Positions 9,371 through 17,437 of a DNA stretch of 64,000 nt are shown piece by piece. The first letter of the stretch is position 1, and each line of letters begins with the position of its first letter. This stretch comes from Chromobacterium subtsugae (GTDB lineage Bacteria > Pseudomonadota > Gammaproteobacteria > Burkholderiales > Chromobacteriaceae). Where the stretch lies: NCBI RefSeq assembly GCF_001676875.1, contig NZ_JYKA01000003.1, forward strand, positions 248,001-312,000, written 5' to 3'. The notes under the pieces are model-generated. The model saw nothing but the letters and a program-made list of their open reading frames with translations, did no database searches and was not told the DNA's origin. Made by a program: the position numbers and the translations under genes.

Positions 9371-9676
9371 TTAAGCGTCTCCCACTACGACGAAGGAGGC
9401 GACGAGACTGTATATGGCGGAGTCGGACCAGGTTTCGAAATTGGCGTTGAAGCCGTTATTGTCGATGCCATTTGCGTAAAGATTGATTCGCAGGTTCTCA
9501 TTGTGAGAGGCGTCGACGTCCTTGATGGACATGATGACTTGCGGATTGCGCAGCGAGACTACGGCCCCGTTATGGAGCTTGAACGGTACCCGGATGGTGA
9601 CGGGCACGCCGGACGGGAGCTGCTGGGGATGTTTGTAGCCCGAGGAAACCTCTCCTACCAATACGATTTGCGTCAT
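9371..9676 (-). CDS. H-type lectin domain protein
   Basis: 101 residues, start ATG 8 bases after AAGGAG. From about residue 28 the sequence follows the H-type lectin fold (Helix pomatia agglutinin, C-terminal domain of Dictyostelium discoidins): a PF motif, NPQVIMSIKDVD, a central RINLYANGI strand, then NNGFNANFETWSDSAIYSL and a final strand. These domains are trimers that bind N-acetylgalactosamine and related sugars. There is no signal peptide, cysteine or membrane segment, as in other small bacterial lectins exported by unusual routes. I saw no other gene with it; a LecB-type lectin lies 4 kb away. The domain call is from pattern matching by eye, the sugar specificity is inference. Confidence 0.7.
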   Translation of the reverse strand: MTQIVLVGEVSSGYKHPQQLPSGVPVTIRVPFKLHNGAVVSLRNPQVIMSIKDVDASHNENLRINLYANGIDNNGFNANFETWSDSAIYSLVASFVVVGDA

Positions 9677-10017
9677 GATGATGCTCCTTCGTTGGAAACG
9701 GATTGAACGCGATCCCCTTGATGGTCTATCCGGCTGCTGGTTTGGGCGGCTTGCTTGTCTGGCGTAAGCCTGGACTGGTGGCTAGGCCGGCTCAGCGTTC
9801 TTGCCGCGGCTGAGCCGGATGCGCGAGCCATGCCCCTTTCTATATCGTGCGATGCGGCAATGAAATCGTTGGATATACTTATCGTATTTGCACGGATGGC
9901 GGATCGCATGCGCGGGCCGTCAGCGAGCAGTAGCATCTAGAGTGGCCAGCTTGCGCCCGATATTCAGTCAAAATCGGGTACAATGGCCGATTCGCTATCC
10001 ATACCCACAGCCAGAAC
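9677..10017. other. Intergenic region between lectin gene and glnS, with a strong hairpin
   Basis: No convincing gene in 341 bases. CCGGCTCAGC (9787-9796) and GCTGAGCCGG (9809-9818) form a perfect 10-bp stem with a 12-base loop, without a T run. A TACAAT box at 9979-9984 is a likely -10 for glnS, with no good -35 at 17 bases. The part next to the lectin gene must hold its promoter, which I cannot define. Confidence 0.45.
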
Positions 10018-11703
10018 ATGAGCACGGAAAACAACGCGCCGGTTGTCAACAACTTCATCCGAACCATCATCGACCAGGACCTCGCGTCGGGCAAGCACAG
10101 CAGCATCGTCACCCGCTTTCCGCCGGAGCCCAACGGATTCGCCCATATCGGCCACGCCAAGGCCATCTGCATCAACTTCGGCCTGGCCGAAGACTACAAG
10201 GGCAAGTGCAATCTGCGCATGGACGACACCAACCCGGAGAAAGAGTCGCCGGAGTATGTGCAATCGTTCATCGACGATATCAGCTGGATGGGCTTCAAGT
10301 GGGATGGCGACGTGCGCTTCGCGTCCGACTATTTCGATCGCCTGTACGGCTACGCGGTGGAGCTGATCCAGGCCGGCAAGGCCTATGTGGACGACCTGTC
10401 CGCCGAGGAAATGCGCCAGTACCGCGGCAGCCTGACCGAACCGGGCAAGAACAGCCCCTACCGCGACCGCAGCGTCGAAGAGAATCTGGACCTGTTCGCC
10501 CGCATGAAGAACGGCGAGTTTCCGGACGGCAGCAAGACGCTGCGTCTGAAGATAGACATGGCCTCCGGCAACATCAATCTGCGCGATCCGGCCATCTACC
10601 GCATCCGCCGCGTGCATCACCACCGCACCGGCGACAAGTGGTGCATCTATCCGATGTACGACTACACCCACTGCATCTCCGACGCCATCGAAGGCATCAC
10701 CCACTCGCTGTGCACGCTGGAATTCGAAGACCACCGCCCGCTGTACGACTGGGTGCTGGACAATATCAGCATCGGCTGCCACCCGCGCCAGTATGAATCG
10801 TCGCGGCTGGAGCTGCTGTACACGCTGACCTCCAAGCGCAAGCTGCTGGCATTGGTCAACGAAGGCGTGGTGACCGGCTGGGACGACCCGCGCATGCCCA
10901 CCATCGCCGGCATGCGCCGCCGCGGCTACAGCCCGGAGGGCATCAGGCTGTTCGCCCAGCGCATCGGCGTGTCCAAGGGCGAGAACATCATCGACATGAG
11001 CGTGCTGGAAGGCGCGGTGCGCGAGACGCTGGAAAACGAATCGCCGCGCGTGATGGCGGTGGTGAAGCCGCTGAAGGTGACGCTGACCAATTACGACGCC
11101 GCCGTCACCGCCAGCCGCAGCGCGCCGTTCCACCCGCACCATCCGGAATTCGGCGAGCGCGAAGTGCCGATCTCCCGCGAGATCTGGATCGAGCAGGACG
11201 ACTTCGCGGAAGTGCCGCCGCCGAAGTGGCAGCGCCTGACCGCCGGCGGAGAAGTGCGTCTGCGCTATTCCTACGTGATCAAGTGCGAGGAAGTGGTGAA
11301 AGACGCCGCCGGCAACGTGGTGGAGCTGAAGTGCTCCATCGACCACGACACGTTGGGCAAGAATCCGGAAGGCCGCAAGGTCAAGGGCGTGATCCACTGG
11401 GTGTCGGCCGAGCACGCGATCCAGGCCGATGTGCGCTGGTACGACCGCCTGTTCACCGAGCCGCGTCCGGACGCGGTGCGCGGTGAAGATGGCGAGTACG
11501 TCGACTTCCGCCAGTTCATCAACCCGGAATCGCTGACGCTGGTGCCGGCCTATGTCGAAGCCTCGGTGCTGCAGGCCGCGCCGGAATCGCGTTTCCAGTT
11601 CGAGCGCCTGGGTTACTTCGTCACCGACCGCAAGGAGCACCAGCCGGGCGTCAAGGCGGTGTTCAACCGCACCGTCGGCCTGAAGGACAGCTGGAGCAAA
11701 TAA
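10018..11703 (+). CDS. glnS: Glutaminyl-tRNA synthetase
   Basis: 561 residues, class I synthetase charging tRNA-Gln. The Rossmann signature is [13 protein letters not shown] with HIGH at 43-46, followed by the DDTNPEKE acceptor-binding segment; the second class I motif appears as TSKRKL. The C-terminal anticodon-binding beta barrels are full length. Monocistronic: its own terminator follows. Confidence 0.96.
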   Translation: MSTENNAPVVNNFIRTIIDQDLASGKHSSIVTRFPPEPNGFAHIGHAKAICINFGLAEDYKGKCNLRMDDTNPEKESPEYVQSFIDDISWMGFKWDGDVRFASDYFDRLYGYAVELIQAGKAYVDDLSAEEMRQYRGSLTEPGKNSPYRDRSVEENLDLFARMKNGEFPDGSKTLRLKIDMASGNINLRDPAIYRIRRVHHHRTGDKWCIYPMYDYTHCISDAIEGITHSLCTLEFEDHRPLYDWVLDNISIGCHPRQYESSRLELLYTLTSKRKLLALVNEGVVTGWDDPRMPTIAGMRRRGYSPEGIRLFAQRIGVSKGENIIDMSVLEGAVRETLENESPRVMAVVKPLKVTLTNYDAAVTASRSAPFHPHHPEFGEREVPISREIWIEQDDFAEVPPPKWQRLTAGGEVRLRYSYVIKCEEVVKDAAGNVVELKCSIDHDTLGKNPEGRKVKGVIHWVSAEHAIQADVRWYDRLFTEPRPDAVRGEDGEYVDFRQFINPESLTLVPAYVEASVLQAAPESRFQFERLGYFVTDRKEHQPGVKAVFNRTVGLKDSWSK

Positions 11704-11721
11704 GCGACAGCAGCGATGTCG

Positions 11722-11750
11722 AATGGCGAGCCCCCGGGTTCGCCATTTTT
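11722..11750 (+). terminator. Rho-independent terminator of glnS
   Basis: AATGGCGA and TCGCCATT pair around a GC-rich loop and are followed by TTTT. Confidence 0.85.
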
Positions 11751-11788
11751 ACGTGCGGTCCGGCGATCGGCCGCAAGGAGAAGAAAAA

Positions 11789-13435
11789 ATGCGTGTTTCG
11801 CCCGGATCCATCCTGCTTTCCCTGCTGGCCGCCGGCCTGTTGTCCGCTTGCGCGGCGGCGCCAGGCAAAGGCGGCTACGTCGCCGGCAAGACCTACAAGA
11901 TCACCATCCTGCACACCAACGACCATCACGGCCGTTTCTGGCCCAATGCCGACGGCGAGTACGGCTTGGCCGCGCAGAAGACGGTGGTCGACCAAGTGCG
12001 CGCCGAAGTGAAGGCGGAGGGCGGCTACACGCTGCTGCTGTCCGGCGGCGACGTCAACACCGGCGTGCCCGAATCCGACCTGCAGGACGCCGAACCCGAT
12101 TTCCGCGCGATGGACCGCATCGGCTACGACGCGATGGCGGTGGGCAATCACGAATTCGACAAACCGCTGCCGGTGCTGATGAAACAGCGCGGCTGGATAC
12201 ATTTTCCGATGCTGTCCGCCAACATTTATCAGGATGGCAAGCGGATGTTCGATCCTTACGCCATGTTCAATCTGGGCGGCGTCAAGGTGGCGGTGCTGGG
12301 CCTGACCACCGACGATACCGCCAAGATGGTCAATCCGGCGCAGATCCGGGGCATAGAGTTCAAGAGCCCGATCGCCGAAGCCGGCCAACTGGTGCCGGCA
12401 TTGCGCAAGCAGGCCGACATCGTCATCGCCGCCACCCACATGGGCCACTACGCCGACGGCAAACATGGCGTGAATGCGCCGGGCGACGTGGAAATGGCGC
12501 GCGCGGTGAAGGGGCTGGACCTGATCGTCGGCGGCCACAGCCAGAACCCGGTGTGCATGAAGGCCGAAAACGTCCGCGACGACGCTTACATGCCGGGCGC
12601 CCCCTGCGCGCCCGATCGCCAGAACGGCGCCTGGATCGTGCAGGCGCACGAGTGGGGCAAATACGTCGGACGCGCCGATTTCGAATTCCATAACGGCAAC
12701 CTCAAGCTGGTGAAGTATCGGCTGATCCCGGTCAACTTGAAAAAGACAATGGTCGACGCGGACGGCAAGGCGCAGAAAACGCTGTATGAGGCGCGAATTC
12801 CGGAAGACGGCAAATTGCGCAGTTTCCTGAAGAACTACCAGGATCGGGGGCAGACCGAATTGGATGTCAAGGTGGGCGAGCTATCCGCCAGGCTGGAGGG
12901 CGACCGCGCCGCGGTGCGCAGCCGGCCCACCAGCCTGGGCGTGCTCGTCGGCCGGGCGATGATGGCCAAGACCCACGCAGACTTCGCGGTGCTCAACTCG
13001 GGCGGCATCCGCGACTCGCTGCCGGCGGGCGCGGTCAGCTATCGGGATGTGCTCAAGGTGTTTCCGTTCGGCAGCACCGTAGCTTATGTGGACCTGCCGG
13101 GCAGCGAGGCGCTGGGCTATCTGCGGGCCGCGGCGAAGATGACGCCCGGCGCCGGCGCCTTCGCGCAGTTTGCCGGCGTGAAGCTGCGCATCGTGGGCGG
13201 CGAGCTGCGGGAGGCGAAGGTGGCCGGAGCGGCCATCGATCCGGCCAGGACCTACCGCGTGGCGATCAACAGCTTCATGGCGGCGGGCGGCGACGGCTAC
13301 CCGAAGATGGCCGGGCATCCCGGCTATGTGAATACCGGATTTGTCGATGCCGAGATGCTGAAGGCTTATCTCGCCAGCCATGCGCCGGTGCAGGCTGGGG
13401 CTTATGCGCCATCGGGCGATGTGACGCGCGAATAG
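11789..13435 (+). CDS. ushA: Lipoprotein 5'-nucleotidase / UDP-sugar hydrolase (UshA family)
   Basis: 548 residues from the ATG at 11789 with AAGGAG in front. The N-terminus is a lipoprotein signal ending in LLSAC (Cys21), so unlike E. coli UshA the enzyme is probably lipid-anchored, as in Vibrio. The calcineurin-like metallophosphatase domain shows HTNDHHG (42-48), GGDVNTG, GNHEFD and GGHSQNP, the di-metal ligands. The C-terminal 5'-nucleotidase domain carries NSGGIRDSLPAG and the substrate clamp FPFGSTV. Role: hydrolysis of extracellular nucleotides and UDP-sugars for scavenging. Single gene between glnS and the LecB-type lectin gene. Confidence 0.9.
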   Translation: MRVSPGSILLSLLAAGLLSACAAAPGKGGYVAGKTYKITILHTNDHHGRFWPNADGEYGLAAQKTVVDQVRAEVKAEGGYTLLLSGGDVNTGVPESDLQDAEPDFRAMDRIGYDAMAVGNHEFDKPLPVLMKQRGWIHFPMLSANIYQDGKRMFDPYAMFNLGGVKVAVLGLTTDDTAKMVNPAQIRGIEFKSPIAEAGQLVPALRKQADIVIAATHMGHYADGKHGVNAPGDVEMARAVKGLDLIVGGHSQNPVCMKAENVRDDAYMPGAPCAPDRQNGAWIVQAHEWGKYVGRADFEFHNGNLKLVKYRLIPVNLKKTMVDADGKAQKTLYEARIPEDGKLRSFLKNYQDRGQTELDVKVGELSARLEGDRAAVRSRPTSLGVLVGRAMMAKTHADFAVLNSGGIRDSLPAGAVSYRDVLKVFPFGSTVAYVDLPGSEALGYLRAAAKMTPGAGAFAQFAGVKLRIVGGELREAKVAGAAIDPARTYRVAINSFMAAGGDGYPKMAGHPGYVNTGFVDAEMLKAYLASHAPVQAGAYAPSGDVTRE

Positions 13436-13490
13436 CGCGGGTGGGCCGCTTGTCGTTGGCCGGGTGGGCAATCATGCGAGGTTTGCCTGC

Positions 13491-13510
13491 CCAGGGGTAC
13501 TAGCCCTTGG
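13491..13510. promoter_or_regulatory. Imperfect 20-bp dyad upstream of the LecB-type gene
   Basis: CCAgGGG and CCCtTGG arms flank a TACTAG centre, giving six of seven arm pairs matched, about 150 bases before the lectin start. With no T run it resembles an operator more than a terminator. Quorum-sensing control of lecB genes is known in Pseudomonas, but this dyad is not a convincing lux box. Confidence 0.3.
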
Positions 13511-13660
13511 TACCGGTGTGCCGGCCGGAGCGATGGCTTAGGGTGATGGGGGCGAAAGCATTTCGATGCTTGAACAATCGCGATTCCCCGCCGCATTGTG
13601 CGTTCCGGCCCGCGCGCGGCCGGACGGCCAGCGGGGTTGGCATCACCTGGAGGAATCACC

Positions 13661-14005
13661 ATGGCTCAGCAAGGCGTATTCACTCTTCCGGCGCGCATCA
13701 ATTTCGGCGCCACTGTATTGACCAATGCCGCCAATGTGCAGAATGTCGCCATTCTGGTCGACAACGAAGTCCGCGCCACCTTCAGCGGCAGCGGCATCAC
13801 CGACAAGAACCTGGGCACTCAGGTGGTCAACTCCGGCACCGGCAACGTCCGGGTGACGGTGACTGTCAACGGCAAGGCTTCCGACCTGGTGTCCACCCAG
13901 GTGATCCTGGCCAACAAGGTGAATCTGGCCTTGCTGGGTTCGGAAGACGGCACCGATGCCGACTACAACGACGCCATCGTCCTGTTGAACTGGCCGCTGG
14001 GCTAA
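13661..14005 (+). CDS. lecB: LecB/CV-IIL-type calcium-dependent lectin
   Basis: 114 residues from the ATG at 13661, 7 bases after GGAGG. The match to Pseudomonas LecB and C. violaceum CV-IIL is end to end: the opening MAQQGVFTLPA, the two-calcium loop SEDGTDADYNDA (94-105) and the invariant C-terminal NWPLG whose carboxylate binds calcium in the neighbouring subunit. These lectins are tetramers that bind fucose or mannose. The specificity loop right after the conserved Asn22 reads Ala-Ala-Asn, where LecB has Ser-Ser-Gly and CV-IIL, as I recall it, Ser-Ala-Ala; loss of the first Ser is tied to mannose preference. No signal peptide, as usual for the family. Confidence 0.95.
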   Translation: MAQQGVFTLPARINFGATVLTNAANVQNVAILVDNEVRATFSGSGITDKNLGTQVVNSGTGNVRVTVTVNGKASDLVSTQVILANKVNLALLGSEDGTDADYNDAIVLLNWPLG

Positions 14006-14039
14006 GCTGCCCGCGCGCTGGGCCCGCGCTTGCCGCAGG

Positions 14040-14066
14040 CTTGGCGCGCCCCCGTTTGGCGCCAAG
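14040..14066 (+). terminator. Possible terminator hairpin after the LecB-type gene
   Basis: CTTGGCGC and GCGCCAAG form a perfect 8-bp stem with an 11-base loop 35 bases past the stop. No immediate T run, so weak or Rho-assisted. I see nothing else in the stretch up to the phosphofructokinase start. Confidence 0.35.
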
Positions 14067-14278
14067 TCGCCGCTCGCGTTGTTTTCGCAGGCGGCGATTT
14101 GCCGTGTCTACTGTAATTCCCCCGCAACTTCGCAAGCGGTTTGCCGCCGGTCAAGGAATCCCGTTTTGCCGCGGATGCGCGGCTTGAGGCGGCTTTCCCG
14201 CAAGTGGTATGTTGGTGGTGTCAGCGGCGCCGCTATGCCTGCGCCGCCTTGTCCGTCCACTCATTCCAGGTTGCGATC

Positions 14279-15496
14279 ATGTCCAAGCTCCGAGCCGTAT
14301 ATCTGCAATCCGGCGGCCCCACCGCCGTGTTGAACGCTTCCGCCCAGGGGGCGATAGAGACGGCGCGCCGCCTCGGTCTGTCGCTCTATGCCGCTTTCGA
14401 CGGCCTGGCGGGCCTGCTGGACGGCCGGTTGTGCGATACGGACGGCGTGCCCGATACCGCCATCGCCCAGCTGGCCTTCATGCCTGGCGGCAGCTTCGGC
14501 GTCAGCCGCCGCATGATAGGCACATTCGAAGAGGCGCCGGAAGATTGGCTGCGGCTGCGCGATGTCTTGGCCAGGCATGATATCCATTACCTGCTGATCA
14601 ACGGCGGCAACGGCTCGCTCGGCTGCGCCGAGCGTCTGGTCGATTTCGAAAAGCACACCGGCTACAAGCTGGGCGTGATCGGCGTGCCCAAAACCATAGA
14701 TAACGACCTGATGGGCACCGACAACAGTCCGGGTTACGGCTCATCGGCCAAATTCCTGGCCAGCGCGATGCGCGAGGTGGGGCTGGACATGACCAGCATG
14801 GGCTGGGGGCGGGTGTTCATCATGGAAACCATGGGCCGCCACACCGGCTGGCTGGCGGCCGCTTGCGCCGCTGCCGCGCGCGCGCCGAACGAGGCGCCGC
14901 ACTTGCTGCTGCTGCCCGAGGTGCCGTTCGAGCCGGCGCGGTTTCTTGCGGCGCTGGACGCCAGCCTGGCCAAGTACGGGCAATGCGCGATCGCGGTGGC
15001 CGAAGGCATCACCGGTCAGGACGGCCGCTTCGTCGCCGAAGCCAAGCAGTCGGAAACCTACGGCCATGAGCAGTTGGGCGGCGCCGGCCATTGGCTGGCG
15101 CAGCTGATCCTGCGCGAGCGCGGCATTTCCGCCCATGTCGCCCAGGTCGACTACCTGCAGCGCGCCGGCGGCCACCTGGCTTCGAATACCGACGTGCGCC
15201 AGGCTTATCTGATGGGCGAGCGGGCGGTGGAGTGGCTGCTGGCCGGCAAAACCGGGTTGATGGCCGGCATTCGGCGCTTGAACGACCACCCCTATTGCTG
15301 GGACGTGGCCGAGGTGCCGCTGTCCGAGGTCGGGGACAAGGAAAAGCGCCTGCCGCCGGCGTTCATCGGCGCCGACGGTTTCAGCGTGACCCCGGCTTTT
15401 CTGGACTATGTGAAACCGTTGATGGAGGGCGAGCGCATTCCGCCTTTCAAGGACGGCTTGCCGGATTACCGGCCGATAGCCTGGCCAAAAGTTTGA
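14279..15496 (+). CDS. pfp: 6-phosphofructokinase, PPi-type B2 group with unusual donor site
   Basis: 405 residues from the ATG at 14279; a longer frame upstream is not family-like. The length and the motifs SGGPTAVLNAS (11-21), PGGSFGVSRR (69-78) and MGRHTGW (185-191) place it in the pyrophosphate-dependent B2 group, which makes fructose 1,6-bisphosphate reversibly from PPi. The donor motifs disagree: Lys138 in PKTIDND (137-143) is the PPi-type residue, but the glycine-rich loop reads GGNGS (109-113), with Gly112 where B2 enzymes usually have Asp and ATP enzymes have Gly. The donor is therefore uncertain. Flanked by its own terminator. Confidence 0.85.
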   Translation: MSKLRAVYLQSGGPTAVLNASAQGAIETARRLGLSLYAAFDGLAGLLDGRLCDTDGVPDTAIAQLAFMPGGSFGVSRRMIGTFEEAPEDWLRLRDVLARHDIHYLLINGGNGSLGCAERLVDFEKHTGYKLGVIGVPKTIDNDLMGTDNSPGYGSSAKFLASAMREVGLDMTSMGWGRVFIMETMGRHTGWLAAACAAAARAPNEAPHLLLLPEVPFEPARFLAALDASLAKYGQCAIAVAEGITGQDGRFVAEAKQSETYGHEQLGGAGHWLAQLILRERGISAHVAQVDYLQRAGGHLASNTDVRQAYLMGERAVEWLLAGKTGLMAGIRRLNDHPYCWDVAEVPLSEVGDKEKRLPPAFIGADGFSVTPAFLDYVKPLMEGERIPPFKDGLPDYRPIAWPKV

Positions 15497-15519
15497 CTAT
15501 CCATATATTTCCATGTCAT

Positions 15520-15544
15520 AAACCGTCGGCGTGCCGGCGGTTTT
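15520..15544 (+). terminator. Rho-independent terminator of the phosphofructokinase gene
   Basis: AACCGTCGGC pairs with GCCGGCGGTT (one G-U pair) and is followed by TTTT. Confidence 0.75.
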
Positions 15545-15629
15545 GCATTATTCAAGCGCCTGTAACAGAGTCAGGCCGCGCTCTGCTACAATCGTCCCTT
15601 TCGATAGTCCAACCATAGGTTTTTTGATC

Positions 15630-17003
15630 ATGCTGAGCTTGTACAACACACTGACCCGCCAGAAGGAAGCGTTCAAACCCATCGAACCCGGCAAAGTGAG
15701 CATGTACGTCTGCGGCATGACCGTTTACGACCTCTGTCACATCGGCCACGCGCGTATGCTGGCCGCCTTCGACGTGATCTACCGCTGGCTGAAGGCCTCC
15801 GGCTATGAAGTCGACTACGTGCGCAACATCACCGACATCGAAGACAAGATCATCAAGCGCGCGCTGGAGCGCGGCATCACGCCGGAGCAGCTGGTGGAGG
15901 AGACCATCGCCGACATGCACCAGGACGCCGCCGCGCTGGGCCTGCTGCCGCCGACGCACGAGCCGCGCGCCACCCACCACGTGGGCGGCATGATAGCGCT
16001 GATCGAACAGCTGATCGCCAACGGCAAGGCCTATCCGGCCGCCAACGGCGATGTCTACTACGCGGTGCGCGAATTCGAAGGCTACGGCAAGTTGTCGGGC
16101 CGCACGCTGGACAAGCTGCGCGCCGGCGAGCGGGTGGAAGTGGACCCGAACAAGCGCGATCCGCTGGATTTCGTGCTGTGGAAGGCCGCCAAGCCGGGCG
16201 AGCCGTCCTGGGACAGCCCGTGGGGCAAGGGCCGTCCGGGCTGGCATATCGAGTGCTCGGTGATGAGCTGCCACCATCTGGGCGAGCATTTCGACATCCA
16301 CGGCGGCGGCGAGGACCTGCAGTTCCCGCACCATGAGAACGAAATCGCCCAGTCCGAGGGCGCGCACGGCCATCAGTATGTCAACTACTGGCTGCACAAC
16401 GGCTTCATCAATGTCGACGGCGAGAAAATGTCCAAGAGCCTGGGCAACTTCTTCACCATCCGCGATGTGCTGCAGCATTTCGATGGCGAAGTGATTCGTT
16501 TCTTCATCGTGCGCAGCCACTACCGCAGCCCGGTCAACTACACCGATGGCATCCTCAACGACGCCAAGCACGGCCTGACCCGCCTGTACACGGCGCTGCG
16601 CGGCATCGAACTGCCGGCCGCCAGCGGCATAGACTGGAACAATGCCTACGCCGCGCGCTTCAAGAAGGCGATGGACGACGATTTCAATTCATCCGAGGCG
16701 GTGGCGGTGCTGTTCGAGCTGGCCGGCGAGGTGAACAAGAGCCACGATCCGCAACAAGCGCGCTTGTTGAAGGATCTGGCCGGCGTGCTGGGCTTGCTCG
16801 GCCGCGACCCGGAAGCCTTCCTGAAAGGCGGAGTGGGCGAGGGCGAGCTGTCGGCCGAACAGGTGGAAGCGCTGATCCAGGCGCGCAAAGATGCGCGCGC
16901 CGCCAAGAACTGGGCCGAGTCCGACCGCATCCGCGACGAGTTGACCGCCAAGGGCATCGTGCTGGAAGACGGCGCGGCCGGCACCAGCTGGCGCCGCGCC
17001 TGA
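15630..17003 (+). CDS. cysS: Cysteinyl-tRNA synthetase
   Basis: 457 residues from the ATG at 15630. Class I synthetase with the zinc ligand Cys28 in [14 protein letters not shown] at 37-40, the second zinc site residues [14 protein letters not shown] (205-218) and KMSKS at 266-270. The C-terminal DALR-type helical domain is complete. A TACAAT at 15587-15592 is the likely -10 box. The start chosen is the family-conserved [10 protein letters not shown]; in-frame upstream sequence overlaps the preceding terminator. Confidence 0.96.
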   Translation: MLSLYNTLTRQKEAFKPIEPGKVSMYVCGMTVYDLCHIGHARMLAAFDVIYRWLKASGYEVDYVRNITDIEDKIIKRALERGITPEQLVEETIADMHQDAAALGLLPPTHEPRATHHVGGMIALIEQLIANGKAYPAANGDVYYAVREFEGYGKLSGRTLDKLRAGERVEVDPNKRDPLDFVLWKAAKPGEPSWDSPWGKGRPGWHIECSVMSCHHLGEHFDIHGGGEDLQFPHHENEIAQSEGAHGHQYVNYWLHNGFINVDGEKMSKSLGNFFTIRDVLQHFDGEVIRFFIVRSHYRSPVNYTDGILNDAKHGLTRLYTALRGIELPAASGIDWNNAYAARFKKAMDDDFNSSEAVAVLFELAGEVNKSHDPQQARLLKDLAGVLGLLGRDPEAFLKGGVGEGELSAEQVEALIQARKDARAAKNWAESDRIRDELTAKGIVLEDGAAGTSWRRA

Positions 17004-17110
17004 GCGATCTGCCGTTTGCGCGCTTGTCAAGTGGCGGCAAACGGCGGATAATGCCACGTTTCGCAAGCAGTGCAGGCAAAACCCCTGCACCCGTTATGAA
17101 AGGTAGAGAG

Positions 17111-17326
17111 ATGAAAACCGATATTCACCCGAATTACAAAGAACTGTCCGTTACCTGCTCCTGCGGCAGCCAGTTCGTGACCAAGTCCACCATGGCCAAA
17201 GACAGCTTCGGCATCGAAGTGTGCTCCAACTGCCACCCGTTCTACACCGGCAAGCAGAAGATCGTCGACACCGCCGGCCGCGTGGACAAGTTCAACCAGA
17301 AATTCGGCGGCTTCTTCAAGCGCTAA
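17111..17326 (+). CDS. rpmE: 50S ribosomal protein L31 (zinc form)
   Basis: 71 residues from the ATG at 17111, with AGGTAGAG in front. It is the zinc-binding type: cysteines in the N-terminal TCSCGSQF and the central VCSNCHPFY make the four-ligand site. Ends with the family-typical basic tail. A strong terminator follows. Confidence 0.96.
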   Translation: MKTDIHPNYKELSVTCSCGSQFVTKSTMAKDSFGIEVCSNCHPFYTGKQKIVDTAGRVDKFNQKFGGFFKR

Positions 17327-17347
17327 GCCTGGCCGTTTCTGGAAGAC

Positions 17348-17377
17348 AAAAAAGGCAGCCCTGCGGCTGCCTTTTTT
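17348..17377 (+). terminator. Rho-independent terminator of rpmE
   Basis: GGCAGCC and GGCTGCC pair around CTGC; an A run precedes and six T follow, so it could work in both directions. Confidence 0.9.
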
Positions 17378-17437
17378 CATGCCGCCAAGGCATGGGATAA
17401 TTGATTTGACCCTTCAGAACGCTAAGGTGGCAATCGG

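Noticed and set aside
9673-9940. Small frames on both strands upstream of glnS
   Set aside because: No ribosome site, no family resemblance and no coding pattern; the stretch is better read as promoter region.
13487-13503. A LuxR-type (CviR) box before lecB
   Set aside because: Only about ten of 17 positions agree with the vioA-type site as I remember it, and the spacing is off by one, so I kept only the dyad observation.
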